Assembly (NCBI RefSeq): GCF_006494535.1
Contig: NZ_VHIQ01000002.1
Span: 186,001 to 250,000, forward strand
Direction: 5' to 3'
From: Paucihalobacter ruber
Lineage (GTDB): Bacteria; Bacteroidota; Bacteroidia; Flavobacteriales; Flavobacteriaceae
Length of the DNA: 64,000 nucleotides
The notes below the pieces were generated by a model. That model saw only the letters and a list, made by a program, of their open reading frames with translations. It ran no database searches and had not been told where the DNA came from. Of the stretch, positions 1-8,391 are shown one piece after another; the stretch's first letter is position 1, and each line of letters begins with the position of its first letter. Both the position numbers and the translations under genes were made by a program.

Positions 1-1874
1 TTTAAATTAGTGTCGTTTATTCTGTTGAGAACACCCGAACTTATAAGTTGCTCCATGTTGTATTGTGAAGATTCTGTGGTTCCAAAATTGGAGCTGATGG
101 TCTGCCCCTGTATGGTTAACTGAATTTCCTTATCCTCGATTGTTGGACCCAAAGACGCGTAAAACTGATGGGTTTTTCCACCACCACGTGCCGGCGGTCC
201 ACCGCGACCATCAAAAAATATCACATCAATTTTATACTTTCTTGAAATCTTGGTAAGGCGTTCTTTAGCCTTAAAAATAGCCCAGTTGGCCATGAGATAG
301 CCACCATCTTTGGTGCCATCACTAAAGCCCAGCATAATGGTTTGCTTGTTGTTTCGATTGGCGAGATGAGCCTTGTAATTTGGGTTGGTATACAATTGCT
401 CCATAACTTTATCTGAAACTTCTAAATCGTCAACAGTTTCAAATAGCGGTACAATATCTACGGTAAGTTCGTCATTAAATGCTATTATTTTTAGCATGGC
501 GAATAGCTGCAACACATTCATCGTAGTTTGATTGTTACTAATAATGTATCGGTTACAGGCCACTTCACCATTGTTGGTTTGAATGGTTTTAATGGCTTTT
601 ATAGTTTCTACAATATTTACAACCTGCTCATCTTTAAATGTAATACCTTCAACAGTACCGGTAATTTTTGCCAGATAGTTTTGTTGATCTTTGAGACTTC
701 GGTTTAAAAAATCTGCCGGAAATACATCGCTTCCTGAGGCAATACATTCTTCGACCAACGCTCTAAACATGCTATCGTGAACTCTGCTATCCTGACGTAT
801 GTCTAAACTCGCAAAATGAAACCCAAACAAGTGCACTTTGTTGATAAGACTTGTTATTTCGTTGTAATACAACGATTGATGCTCTTCTTTAACAATTTTC
901 CTCAAAGCAATTAGTTCGTCTCTAAAATGTTGCAAGGTTATTTGAGGCTCGTTTTCCTTTTGTAAAAAGGTGTTGTACACTAGGTTATTAAGCTCTTTAA
1001 GTCTTAGTCTCACACCAGTGAAAGTGAGTTTTCGTCTCAGTATTTTTAAATCGGCTATGTAGTTTTTTAAAATGGCATTTTTCAGTCGCTGAGCCACTTT
1101 AAGTGTGATTTCAGGAGTTACAAACGGATTGCCGTCTCTATCGCCACCCGGCCAAAAACCAATATTTATAATGTTGTTTTCAATGTCTTGGTCGTCAAAA
1201 ATATTTTGTTGAATGTAGTCGAAAATTGAGCCAAAAGAAAAATAAAACACATTTTGAAGGTACCAAATCAAATTTACCGCTTCATCATAAGGCGTTGGCT
1301 TTTGGTCCATAAAAAATGGGGTTTTACCTAATTGCGCGAGCAGATTATTTATTTCGGTTAAATTATCTGTTTTCAGTGCCTCAGAGAGATCTGTGATGAT
1401 CCCCAAAACAGAACCGGGATAAAATTGGGTAGGATGCGCTGTAAGTACAATACGTACCTTAATTGCTTCTAAATAACTGCGCAATTCCTTAAACTTGTCT
1501 TGCGCTGCAGCTTTCTCTTTAATACTTCTCAAGGTACCAATACCTTCCATATTATTAACAATAGAAAATGAGGCATCTTCTATAGCATCAAACAAAACTA
1601 CTTGTCTTTCAATATATTGTATAAGTCTAAAAAACAAATTAATCTGACTTTGCTCATTACGTCTGGCCTGATATTTTTTGAAAAAAGTTTCAACAATGGT
1701 AGTAGGATCGTCTCCGGCTTGAAAACCTTTAACACAAGTTTCGTGAAATAACGGTAATAAAACTCCCGTTTTTGTTACCGCATCAAAAGGCAGTGTCATA
1801 AATATGCTGTTGTAAATGCGGTATTTAGACAGTACGTTTTGATTAAATCTAACTAATTTTGGTTGTATAGACAT
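1..1874 (-). CDS. ppc: phosphoenolpyruvate carboxylase (3' end beyond window)
   Basis: Carboxylates phosphoenolpyruvate to oxaloacetate, an anaplerotic cytoplasmic step. I translated this on the minus strand from the ATG at 1874-1872; the frame stays open to the window edge, so about 624 codons are visible and the C-terminal part is missing (the family usually has 850-930 residues). Family motifs are in the right order: TAHPTQ at residues 145-150 with the catalytic histidine, GGDRDGNP near 245, GFSDGTKDGG near 518 and the glycine-rich FDGRGGPPARGGG near 556. It stands alone and is divergent from the secreted protein at 2104. The identification is very secure; only the C-terminus, which would show the final Gly of the family, cannot be checked. 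Confidence 0.96.
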   Translation of the reverse strand, partial: MSIQPKLVRFNQNVLSKYRIYNSIFMTLPFDAVTKTGVLLPLFHETCVKGFQAGDDPTTIVETFFKKYQARRNEQSQINLFFRLIQYIERQVVLFDAIEDASFSIVNNMEGIGTLRSIKEKAAAQDKFKELRSYLEAIKVRIVLTAHPTQFYPGSVLGIITDLSEALKTDNLTEINNLLAQLGKTPFFMDQKPTPYDEAVNLIWYLQNVFYFSFGSIFDYIQQNIFDDQDIENNIINIGFWPGGDRDGNPFVTPEITLKVAQRLKNAILKNYIADLKILRRKLTFTGVRLRLKELNNLVYNTFLQKENEPQITLQHFRDELIALRKIVKEEHQSLYYNEITSLINKVHLFGFHFASLDIRQDSRVHDSMFRALVEECIASGSDVFPADFLNRSLKDQQNYLAKITGTVEGITFKDEQVVNIVETIKAIKTIQTNNGEVACNRYIISNNQTTMNVLQLFAMLKIIAFNDELTVDIVPLFETVDDLEVSDKVMEQLYTNPNYKAHLANRNNKQTIMLGFSDGTKDGGYLMANWAIFKAKERLTKISRKYKIDVIFFDGRGGPPARGGGKTHQFYASLGPTIEDKEIQLTIQGQTISSNFGTTESSQYNMEQLISSGVLNRINDTNL

Positions 1875-2014
1875 AGGTTAAAGTTTGGTTTAAAATTACT
1901 AAAGCTGTTTCACAATAAGAAGAAAGAGCTGTAGTTTTATGAATAATTCAATGTTTAGGTAATAGGATTAAAAATTATATAATCAAAACAAACTTAAAAT
2001 CAATATTTTGGCAC

Positions 2015-2022
2015 TATTTTTG
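2015..2022 (+). promoter_or_regulatory. candidate flavobacterial -7 box (TATTTTTG)
   Basis: The sequence matches the Bacteroidota sigma-A -7 consensus TAnnTTTG and lies about 80 bases before the secreted protein at 2104. No clear -33 TTG was found, so this is a motif match only. Confidence 0.4.
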
Positions 2023-2103
2023 TTTTTAATTTTTTATATATGAGCAAATTAAACCAACATCGGGAATAATAGTCTTAAAAACGATACAATTTCATAGATC
2101 TAT

Positions 2104-4494
2104 ATGTTTCATCTAAAATCCTCTAAAATGATAGCAAAAAAACTAGCCTTATCATCAACAATTATTCTCGTTTTTTTAACACATCAAGCATTCTCTCAAA
2201 ACACCGTTGACCAATTAATCGATAAATATGTCGATTATGTGGATGCTCCTCGTGAAGTTGCCTACGCGCACCTGAATAAGTCGGTTTATGTTGAAGGTGA
2301 AATGCTAGGGTTTCAGGCCTATGTGTTCGATAAAATTACCAAAGAACGCTCCATGATGACCTCTAACCTTTATTGTACCATTACCGATAATGATGGTAAG
2401 GTCATAAAAGAAAAACTGGTGCTGATGCAAAACGGCATTGCAAGTAATGTGTTTAATATAGACAGTACCTTTACAAAAGATGAATACACCTTTAAGGCCT
2501 TTACCAACTACATGCTGAACTTTGACGAGCAAAATCATTTTGAACAGAAATTTAAAGTGATTTACGCCGATAAAGAAGAAGAAATAAAGTTAAGCTCTAA
2601 CAGCGCTAAAATTGATTTACAATTGTTACCCGAAGGCGGTCATCTAATCACAGATGTTTTTAATAATGTGGCCGTTATAGCAAAAAATGAAAAGGGTGAA
2701 GGGATTCCTAATGCTTCTGTTTCTATAGTAAACCTTAATGATGAATTGATTTCAGAATTTAAACTAAACGAATTTGGTATAGGTAAAACCATTTTTAAAC
2801 CTATGATGGGTGAGAGCTATAAGTTAAAATTAGTCACCAACGAGCATATCCACCAAATAAATATTTCTGATATTAAACCAACCGGGCTTGCACTGTCATT
2901 AACCGAAGTGCAGGATAAAGTTATTTTCAAAATAAGCACTAACGAAAATGGATTAAAAACCTTCGGAAACCGCAATTTTAATCTGGCCATCCATAATGGC
3001 GGCGAAATAAATACCGTTCCTTTTAGCTTAAATAATCAACACGAAGCGGCTATTGCTTTTGAAAGCACCAACCTGTTTACGGGCGTTAATATTTTTACAC
3101 TATTCGACGAAAACAACAACCCTATCTTAGAGCGATTATACTTTAATTACAACGGTGTGTTGACCGGTGATGTAACCCCGGAAAATGTTATCAAAAAATC
3201 CGATTCAATAACAGTTGTATTAAATATTAAAGACTTTAAAAAAGAAACATTTAACAACATCAGCGTGTCCGTACTCCCCGGAAAAACAAAATCTTATAAT
3301 CAACATAATAATATCTTTTCATCACTTTATATTCAACCCTATATTAACGGCGCTATTGAAAACGGAGCAACCTATTTCAAAAACAGGGATCAAAAAACCA
3401 GATATAATTTAGATTTATTATTAATGTCTCAGGGTTGGAGTAGCTATAACTGGAATAACATTTTTAAGGGTGAGCCACTTCTAAACCATGCCTTTGAGCG
3501 TGGTATTGATGTGGTGGCGACTGTTAATAACAACAATAAAGGTGGCACCTACATGGTGTATCCGCTTAAAAATAATAACACCGAAATTTTTGAATTAAAG
3601 TCAAATCAAGCTAAATTCTCTCAAGAAAATCTGGTTCCTATTGAAGGCGAAAGCTTTAAAGCCAGTTTAATGAAAAACAAAGGTAAAACAGGTTCACCCG
3701 GATTGTATGTAAGGTTCCATCCGTCCAATATCCCTATGTTTACAAAACAAACACAAATTTTATCAGCCAACCTGCAAAATCAACTAAATTCAAATAATAT
3801 AGACATTGCCACACAATCATGGAACAATGCCGTTGAGCTTGATGAAATAGTTTTAACAGGTAGCAGACAATTTACCCGTGCCGAAAGACTAAATAAAAAA
3901 GCTGTTAATAGTAGAGTTGATGTGGTAAGCGACAGGGACAGAATGACCAATATAAGGCTCTCTGTTTATTTAAACAGACTTGGTTGGTTTGCAGAAGAAC
4001 GATCAGGAAATTTCACTATCAGCAACCCAAGAGTTAATTGGGGTCCTGATACCCCTTTAGTATTTTTAGATGATGCGCTTTTAACCGATTACACTATATT
4101 ATCGAATATGAATTTAGAGGTAATAGATATCATCGAATATGACTTATATGGCAGTGGCGGCGGCATAAGAGGTAATGCGGGCTATATTAAAATTTTTACT
4201 GATCCTGCAGTCATGTTGAACTCAAAAACCTCGGCTAATTTATTAAAACAAACTTTCCCACTGACTTTCGCCAAGGATCAGAAGTTCTATACTCCGGTTT
4301 ACAAATATTACAATACCACTTTCTTTGAAGAATTAGGCGTAATTGGCTGGTTTGATAAGGTGATTCCTGATGACAACGGCCGAGTGGAATTAAAATTTCC
4401 TAATACCAATACTTCTGAAATTAAACTCTTTATCGAGGGTGTTGTTAATGGTCAACAACTGATATCCTCAGCGAAAAGTATGTCGCTGAACTAA
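2104..4494 (+). CDS. secreted macroglobulin-like / TonB plug-like protein
   Basis: A signal peptide is visible (KK, then a hydrophobic run ending near QAFSQN around residue 32). Residues about 45-135 resemble an MG2-type immunoglobulin-like domain of alpha-2-macroglobulins (Y-A-H-L-N-K-S-V-Y-V-x-G-E, then an extended beta pattern). Residues about 625-710 resemble a TonB receptor plug: PLVFLDD, then GSGGGIRGNAGYIKIFT. There is no barrel after it. Proteins with this layout are common in Bacteroidota and of unknown function. A second ATG at 2128 would give a more compact signal peptide. The stop codon is one base from the next start codon, so the two genes are probably co-transcribed. The domain reading is moderately sure; the function is unknown. 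Confidence 0.8.
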   Translation: MFHLKSSKMIAKKLALSSTIILVFLTHQAFSQNTVDQLIDKYVDYVDAPREVAYAHLNKSVYVEGEMLGFQAYVFDKITKERSMMTSNLYCTITDNDGKVIKEKLVLMQNGIASNVFNIDSTFTKDEYTFKAFTNYMLNFDEQNHFEQKFKVIYADKEEEIKLSSNSAKIDLQLLPEGGHLITDVFNNVAVIAKNEKGEGIPNASVSIVNLNDELISEFKLNEFGIGKTIFKPMMGESYKLKLVTNEHIHQINISDIKPTGLALSLTEVQDKVIFKISTNENGLKTFGNRNFNLAIHNGGEINTVPFSLNNQHEAAIAFESTNLFTGVNIFTLFDENNNPILERLYFNYNGVLTGDVTPENVIKKSDSITVVLNIKDFKKETFNNISVSVLPGKTKSYNQHNNIFSSLYIQPYINGAIENGATYFKNRDQKTRYNLDLLLMSQGWSSYNWNNIFKGEPLLNHAFERGIDVVATVNNNNKGGTYMVYPLKNNNTEIFELKSNQAKFSQENLVPIEGESFKASLMKNKGKTGSPGLYVRFHPSNIPMFTKQTQILSANLQNQLNSNNIDIATQSWNNAVELDEIVLTGSRQFTRAERLNKKAVNSRVDVVSDRDRMTNIRLSVYLNRLGWFAEERSGNFTISNPRVNWGPDTPLVFLDDALLTDYTILSNMNLEVIDIIEYDLYGSGGGIRGNAGYIKIFTDPAVMLNSKTSANLLKQTFPLTFAKDQKFYTPVYKYYNTTFFEELGVIGWFDKVIPDDNGRVELKFPNTNTSEIKLFIEGVVNGQQLISSAKSMSLN

Positions 4495-4495
4495 A

Positions 4496-5398
4496 ATGCT
4501 CAAAATTGCTCACCGCAACATTTATACGCATCCTTTACCTGAAGGTCACAGATTCCCGATGTTAAAATATGAGCTATTGCCCGAACAATTGCTGTATGAA
4601 GGCACTTGCAATCAAGCTAATTTTTTTGAACCTGAAAATGCTGAGGAAGCTCATATTGCTGCTGTTCATACCACCGCATATATCAGTTCCCTTAAACAAC
4701 TAACATTAGACAAAAAAGCCATTAGAAAAATCGGGTTCCCGCTTTCTAAAGAATTGGTGAACCGAGAAGAAATCATTACTGATGGCAGCATCAAAGCCAG
4801 CGATTTTGCCTTACAATTTGGCGTGGCCATGAATGTTGCCGGTGGTACACATCACGCCTATACCAATCGCGGTGAGGCCTTTTGTTTGTATAACGATCAA
4901 GCCATTGCAGCACGATATTTACAACGGCATCGACAGATTAATAAAATCTTAATTGTAGATTTAGATGTACATCAGGGTAATGGTACCGCACAGATTTTTC
5001 AAAATGACCCCTCGGTTTTTACTTTTTCTATGCATGGTGCATCAAATTACCCATTTCATAAAGAACAATCAGATTTAGATATCGCATTACCAAATGGCAC
5101 TAATGACACGAAGTATTTAAGCACTTTAAAAAACACCATACCAAGGTTAATTGATGACGTGCAGCCCGATTTTATTTTTTACCTATGCGGCGTTGATATC
5201 TTAGAATCTGATAAATTAGGCAAATTAGCTTGTAGCCTCAAAGGTTGTGCCGAGCGCGACAGATATGTACTACAAACTTGTAAAGACCTAAATATTCCAG
5301 TGATGTGCTCAATGGGCGGTGGCTATTCTCCTGAAATAAAAACCATTGTTGAAGCCCATGCCAACACCTTTAGAATTGCACAAGAAATCTTTTTTTAA
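4496..5398 (+). CDS. histone deacetylase / acetylpolyamine amidohydrolase-like zinc hydrolase
   Basis: Arginase/deacetylase-fold enzyme expected to remove acetyl groups from lysine or polyamine-type amines in the cytoplasm. The class signatures are complete: the paired histidines H119-H120 in GGTHHA, zinc ligands D157 and H159 in DLDVHQGNGT, the third ligand D234 in CGVDIL, and the late MGGGYS segment that carries the transition-state tyrosine. The 300-residue length fits the bacterial single-domain members. It begins one base after the preceding stop codon, so it is probably translated from the same transcript. The natural substrate cannot be told from sequence. Catalytic competence is likely because no key residue is missing. 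Confidence 0.9.
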   Translation: MLKIAHRNIYTHPLPEGHRFPMLKYELLPEQLLYEGTCNQANFFEPENAEEAHIAAVHTTAYISSLKQLTLDKKAIRKIGFPLSKELVNREEIITDGSIKASDFALQFGVAMNVAGGTHHAYTNRGEAFCLYNDQAIAARYLQRHRQINKILIVDLDVHQGNGTAQIFQNDPSVFTFSMHGASNYPFHKEQSDLDIALPNGTNDTKYLSTLKNTIPRLIDDVQPDFIFYLCGVDILESDKLGKLACSLKGCAERDRYVLQTCKDLNIPVMCSMGGGYSPEIKTIVEAHANTFRIAQEIFF

Positions 5399-5412
5399 AT
5401 CTGAAGCAATTG

Positions 5413-5420
5413 TATCTTTG
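5413..5420 (+). promoter_or_regulatory. candidate -7 box for ferritin (TATCTTTG)
   Basis: Matches TAnnTTTG and ends 16 bases before the ferritin ATG, a spacing that would give a short leader. No obvious iron-regulator operator was seen. Confidence 0.5.
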
Positions 5421-5436
5421 ATAAAAAATTACAACC

Positions 5437-5958
5437 ATGTTAAATAAAACTATTGAAACCGCTTTAAACAAGCAAATTAGAATAGAGGCCGAATCGTCTC
5501 AAATTTATCTGGCAATGGCCGTTTGGGCCGAAGTTAAAGGCCTAGAAGGGGTGGCCAATTTTATGTACGCACAATCAGACGAAGAACGCGAACATATGCT
5601 TAAACTGGTTAAGTTTATCAACGAGCGTGGCGGACAAGCATTTATTTCAGAATTAAATGCACCTAATGTAACCTTTAGTTCATTTAAAGAAATGTTTGAG
5701 AAACTATTTGAACACGAACAATTTGTGTCGAATAGTATCAACGAGCTGGTGCATATCACACTTCAGGAAAAAGATTACACCACCCATAACTTTTTACAGT
5801 GGTACGTGGCCGAACAAATAGAAGAAGAAGCGGTAGCCAGAACCATCTTAGATAAAATTAATTTAATAGGCGACGATAAAGGCGGATTATACCTGTTTGA
5901 CAGAGACATTAAACAACTAACAGTGATAAGCTCTGCCGGAGAGCCACCGCAAAAATAG
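5437..5958 (+). CDS. ftnA: ferritin (non-haem, FtnA type)
   Basis: Stores iron as ferric mineral in a 24-subunit shell and oxidises Fe(II) at a dinuclear centre. All ferroxidase residues are present at the same numbers as in E. coli FtnA: E17, E50, H53, E94, Q127 and E130. The 173-residue length and continuous helical pattern fit the bacterial ferritin family, and there is no haem-binding Met pattern that would suggest bacterioferritin. It has its own candidate promoter and is followed by a tiny Cys/Lys-rich gene with another candidate promoter. This is one of the safest calls in the window. Confidence 0.95.
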   Translation: MLNKTIETALNKQIRIEAESSQIYLAMAVWAEVKGLEGVANFMYAQSDEEREHMLKLVKFINERGGQAFISELNAPNVTFSSFKEMFEKLFEHEQFVSNSINELVHITLQEKDYTTHNFLQWYVAEQIEEEAVARTILDKINLIGDDKGGLYLFDRDIKQLTVISSAGEPPQK

Positions 5959-5992
5959 ATGTTAAACTTTATTTAGAATAATTAAAAATAGC

Positions 5993-6000
5993 TATATTTG
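5993..6000 (+). promoter_or_regulatory. candidate -7 box for the small Cys/Lys-rich gene (TATATTTG)
   Basis: A TAnnTTTG match lying 19 bases before the ATG at 6020. It suggests that the 57-residue gene is transcribed independently of ferritin. Confidence 0.5.
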
Positions 6001-6019
6001 TCCCATTATTTTCATAGCT

Positions 6020-6193
6020 ATGGGCGACAAAAAGGCTAAAAAACTAAAAGAAAAACGTCTTAACAAACTAGTAGAATTAGGCACAGACCATTTGGGCAAA
6101 GTAAAGTCTAATTGTTGCAAAAAATTTAAAAAGTGCGAAACCAAGCGTTGTAAAAAATGCCCTTGCTTTGATTTAATTAAAAAGGTTGCCTAA
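6020..6193 (+). CDS. 57-residue Cys/Lys-rich small protein
   Basis: An open frame below the usual length cut-off; I do not recognise a named family. It starts with a Lys-rich helix-like segment (residues 3-18) and ends with a cysteine cluster: C32, C33, C39, C44, C47 and C49. The spacing includes a C-x2-C-x-C core, suggesting Zn, Fe or Fe-S binding. Support for it being real: a candidate promoter at a suitable distance, a terminator just downstream, and a lysine/cysteine pattern unlikely from random AT-rich DNA. It sits between ferritin and a convergent ssb. A metal-related role is inferred only from the cysteines and the ferritin neighbour. Confidence 0.7.
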   Translation: MGDKKAKKLKEKRLNKLVELGTDHLGKVKSNCCKKFKKCETKRCKKCPCFDLIKKVA

Positions 6194-6243
6194 ATATTAC
6201 AAACCAAAGTACTACCTTGCTTTTATATAAACAGACTAAAAAA

Positions 6244-6277
6244 CAAAATCCCGGCCACGTCAAGTGCCGGGATTTTT
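6244..6277. terminator. bidirectional rho-independent terminator
   Basis: An 8-bp perfect stem (ATCCCGGC / GCCGGGAT) at 6248-6255 and 6266-6273 is flanked by A-tracts and T-tracts on both sides. It lies between the convergent small Cys-rich gene and ssb and can serve both. Confidence 0.85.
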
Positions 6278-6294
6278 AATTATACAGTTTATGG

Positions 6295-6627
6295 TTACTT
6301 GCTTAGTAACAGTAATTCGTTACAAATTACTTCGGTGACGTAGCGCTTTTCGCCTTCTTTGGTTTCGTAGCTTCTGGTAGTTAGCTTGCCTTCGATGGCA
6401 ACTTCTTTACCTTTGTTGACATAGTTTTCTACGATGTTTACCAAACCGCCTTTCACCACCACATTGTGCCAGTCTGTGCGCTCTACCTTAGCGCCGTTCT
6501 TGTCTTTGTAGCTGTCGTCTGTGGCCAAACTAAATTTAGCCATTTTGTTGCCGTCGGCAAAGTTGATAATTTCAGGATCTTGACCTAATCTTCCAATCAA
6601 CTGTACTTTGTTTCTAAGTGCGTTCAT
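6295..6627 (-). CDS. ssb: single-stranded DNA-binding protein, short form
   Basis: OB-fold protein that coats single-stranded DNA in replication and repair. The start MNALRNKVQLIGRLGQDPEI and the WHNVV and GKEVAIEGKL segments are typical of bacterial SSB. At 110 residues it consists of the OB fold alone: the disordered linker and the acidic C-terminal tip (D-D-x-P-F) that recruits partner proteins in standard SSBs are absent, and the protein ends in LLLLSK. It may therefore be a secondary SSB paralogue rather than the main replication SSB. It shares a terminator with the convergent small gene and has a long leader with alternative GC stems. Confidence 0.92.
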   Translation of the reverse strand: MNALRNKVQLIGRLGQDPEIINFADGNKMAKFSLATDDSYKDKNGAKVERTDWHNVVVKGGLVNIVENYVNKGKEVAIEGKLTTRSYETKEGEKRYVTEVICNELLLLSK

Positions 6628-7039
6628 AATAATAAAAATTTAAATTAAACAGTTAATACATTCCCGCCTGCCTTAACAATTTCAAAAAATGTGGCGGGCA
6701 GGTTGTTGTTTCTACCAATTGGTTTCATTCAACGATGCAAAGATTTAACAACTGTCAAAATTTATTCGGTTACTACGCGTTTACTTGCATTTGTAATTGA
6801 TTGTAACCGTTTGTAAACTTTTATGCTGTTTATTTACAATATTTTAATTGAATATACAGACATGATATTTCTTCAAGGATTTATTTCATTTTAAAACAAC
6901 AATGAGCAAACACCTCTAAGAGCGACTATTAATTTTACCTTAGAAACTATAAAATGATGTCTATTTATGCACGGCATTATTGTAAATTTGATTGCTTAAT
7001 AATGATGAAAATCACTTTATAAATATCAATACAATAAAT
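6628..7039. other. intergenic region with divergent leaders (412 bp)
   Basis: Separates ssb from the FGE-like lipoprotein. It holds two overlapping, mutually exclusive GC stems (CCCGCC at 6663-6668 with GGCGGG at 6693-6698; or CCTGCC at 6667-6672 with GGCAGG at 6697-6702) in the likely ssb leader, and a TAAATTTG box at 6983-6990 for the rightward gene. No gene was found in it. Confidence 0.5.
6983..6990 (+). promoter_or_regulatory. candidate -7 box (TAAATTTG) that decides the downstream start
   Basis: Matches TAnnTTTG. Transcription would begin near 6997, downstream of the TTG at 6992, so the next in-frame ATG at 7040 is the more likely translation start. Confidence 0.5.
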
Positions 7040-8128
7040 ATGTTCGTTAATTCACCTCGAAAAATAATACCATTCTCGTTCTATCTTTTAATAACCGGGA
7101 CGGGTTTATTTGTTAGTTGCAATCAAGACCAACAAGTAAAACAAAAAGAGGAACCCATCAACCAGGTTGTTTCGACCAAGGCAGAGCTCACCACCAAAAT
7201 GATCTATATTGAAAGTGCCGAGTTTACCATGGGCACTTGCGAGCAAAGCAACACCCGCGATGCGCTACCCGCGCAAAGGGTAAAAGTGGACGGTTTTTGG
7301 ATAGACGAACACGAAGTAACCAATGCCGATTTTAAAAAATTTACCGATGCCACGGGTTATATTACCATGGCCGAAAGACCTGTTGACTGGGAAGAACTCA
7401 AAAAATTGCTGCCCGAAGGCACCCCAAAACCACCTGCCGAAAGCTTACAGCCTGGCTCTATGGTATTTACACCGCCTAATCACCCTGTAGCGTTAAACGA
7501 TTACTCACAATGGTGGTCATGGGTGAATGGTGCTAATTGGAAACATCCCAACGGCCCGGAAAGTTCCATCGAAGCACTCGATAATCATCCGGTTGTACAC
7601 ATTGCACTTGAAGACGCCAAAGCCTTTGCCGAATGGGCCGGCAAAAGATTACCCACAGAAGCTGAATGGGAACTAGCCGCACGCGGTGGTTTAACCGAAA
7701 AAGAATTTGCCTGGGGTGAAGAATTAACGCCTAACGGCGAATATTTGGCCAACTTTTATCAAGGTGATTTTCCTTATAATAATACCGCAAACGATGGTTT
7801 TACCGCTACTGCGCCGGTAAAATCGTTTCCGCCAAATGGTTTTGGATTATATGATATGGTTGGGAATGTTTGGGAACTTTGCAGCGATTTTTATGGCGTC
7901 ATTAATTTTGATCCAACAATTTGTAAAACACTGCCTGTTCAAAGCAATCCAAAAGGACCAAACCAAACCATAGACCCAAACGACCCACTTGCTATTAAAA
8001 ATGTCATTAAAGGTGGCTCATTTATTTGTAGTGAACAGTACTGCAGCAATTACAAGCCCAGTGGCAGACAAGGTGCTTCTTTTGATACCGGAATGAATCA
8101 CGTAGGATTTAGATTGGTGAGAGACTAA
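7040..8128 (+). CDS. lipoprotein formylglycine-generating enzyme family protein
   Basis: FGE/SUMF1-fold protein. Starting at the ATG at 7040 gives a clean lipoprotein signal (hydrophobic run, then LFVSC with Cys near residue 27), so it is expected to be membrane anchored outside the cytoplasm. Family motifs include MIYIESAEFTMGT, WIDEHEVTNADF, LPTEAEWELAARGG, GNVWELCSDFYG and the C-terminal VGFRLVRD. The catalytic cysteine pair of true FGEs is present in KGGSFICSEQYCSNYK (C330 and C335, spacing C-x4-C as in characterised enzymes). Bacteroidota gliding lipoproteins GldJ/GldK share the fold but serve as T9SS parts. No sulfatase is nearby, so the substrate is unknown. Confidence 0.87.
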   Translation: MFVNSPRKIIPFSFYLLITGTGLFVSCNQDQQVKQKEEPINQVVSTKAELTTKMIYIESAEFTMGTCEQSNTRDALPAQRVKVDGFWIDEHEVTNADFKKFTDATGYITMAERPVDWEELKKLLPEGTPKPPAESLQPGSMVFTPPNHPVALNDYSQWWSWVNGANWKHPNGPESSIEALDNHPVVHIALEDAKAFAEWAGKRLPTEAEWELAARGGLTEKEFAWGEELTPNGEYLANFYQGDFPYNNTANDGFTATAPVKSFPPNGFGLYDMVGNVWELCSDFYGVINFDPTICKTLPVQSNPKGPNQTIDPNDPLAIKNVIKGGSFICSEQYCSNYKPSGRQGASFDTGMNHVGFRLVRD

Positions 8129-8166
8129 ACTACCTTGAAATATATTTTATTTATGACCTCATAATA

Positions 8167-8198
8167 AAAAAGCGACCCCAGTAAATGAGCCGCTTTTT
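8167..8198. terminator. hairpin terminator between FGE gene and katG remnant
   Basis: An 8-bp stem AAAAAGCG / CGCTTTTT (8167-8174 and 8191-8198) with a 16-base loop. It sits just after the FGE gene and also downstream of the katG remnant on the minus strand, the position that the intact katG terminator occupies. Confidence 0.6.
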
Positions 8199-8222
8199 AA
8201 TTACTAAAAAGAATTTTTCTTT

Positions 8223-8336
<114 letters not shown>

Positions 8337-8391
8337 TCAGAACGTAAAATACTTTCTAATTATCTTAATATTTGCTAAGAGTGACATTTTT

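Noticed and set aside
2040-2069. Nine-residue open frame ahead of the secreted protein at 2104 as leader peptide
   Set aside because: No attenuator structure or coding bias; length expected by chance.
6992-7039. Upstream TTG start of the FGE gene
   Set aside because: Lies at or before the expected transcription start and would put 16 residues before a good lipoprotein signal.
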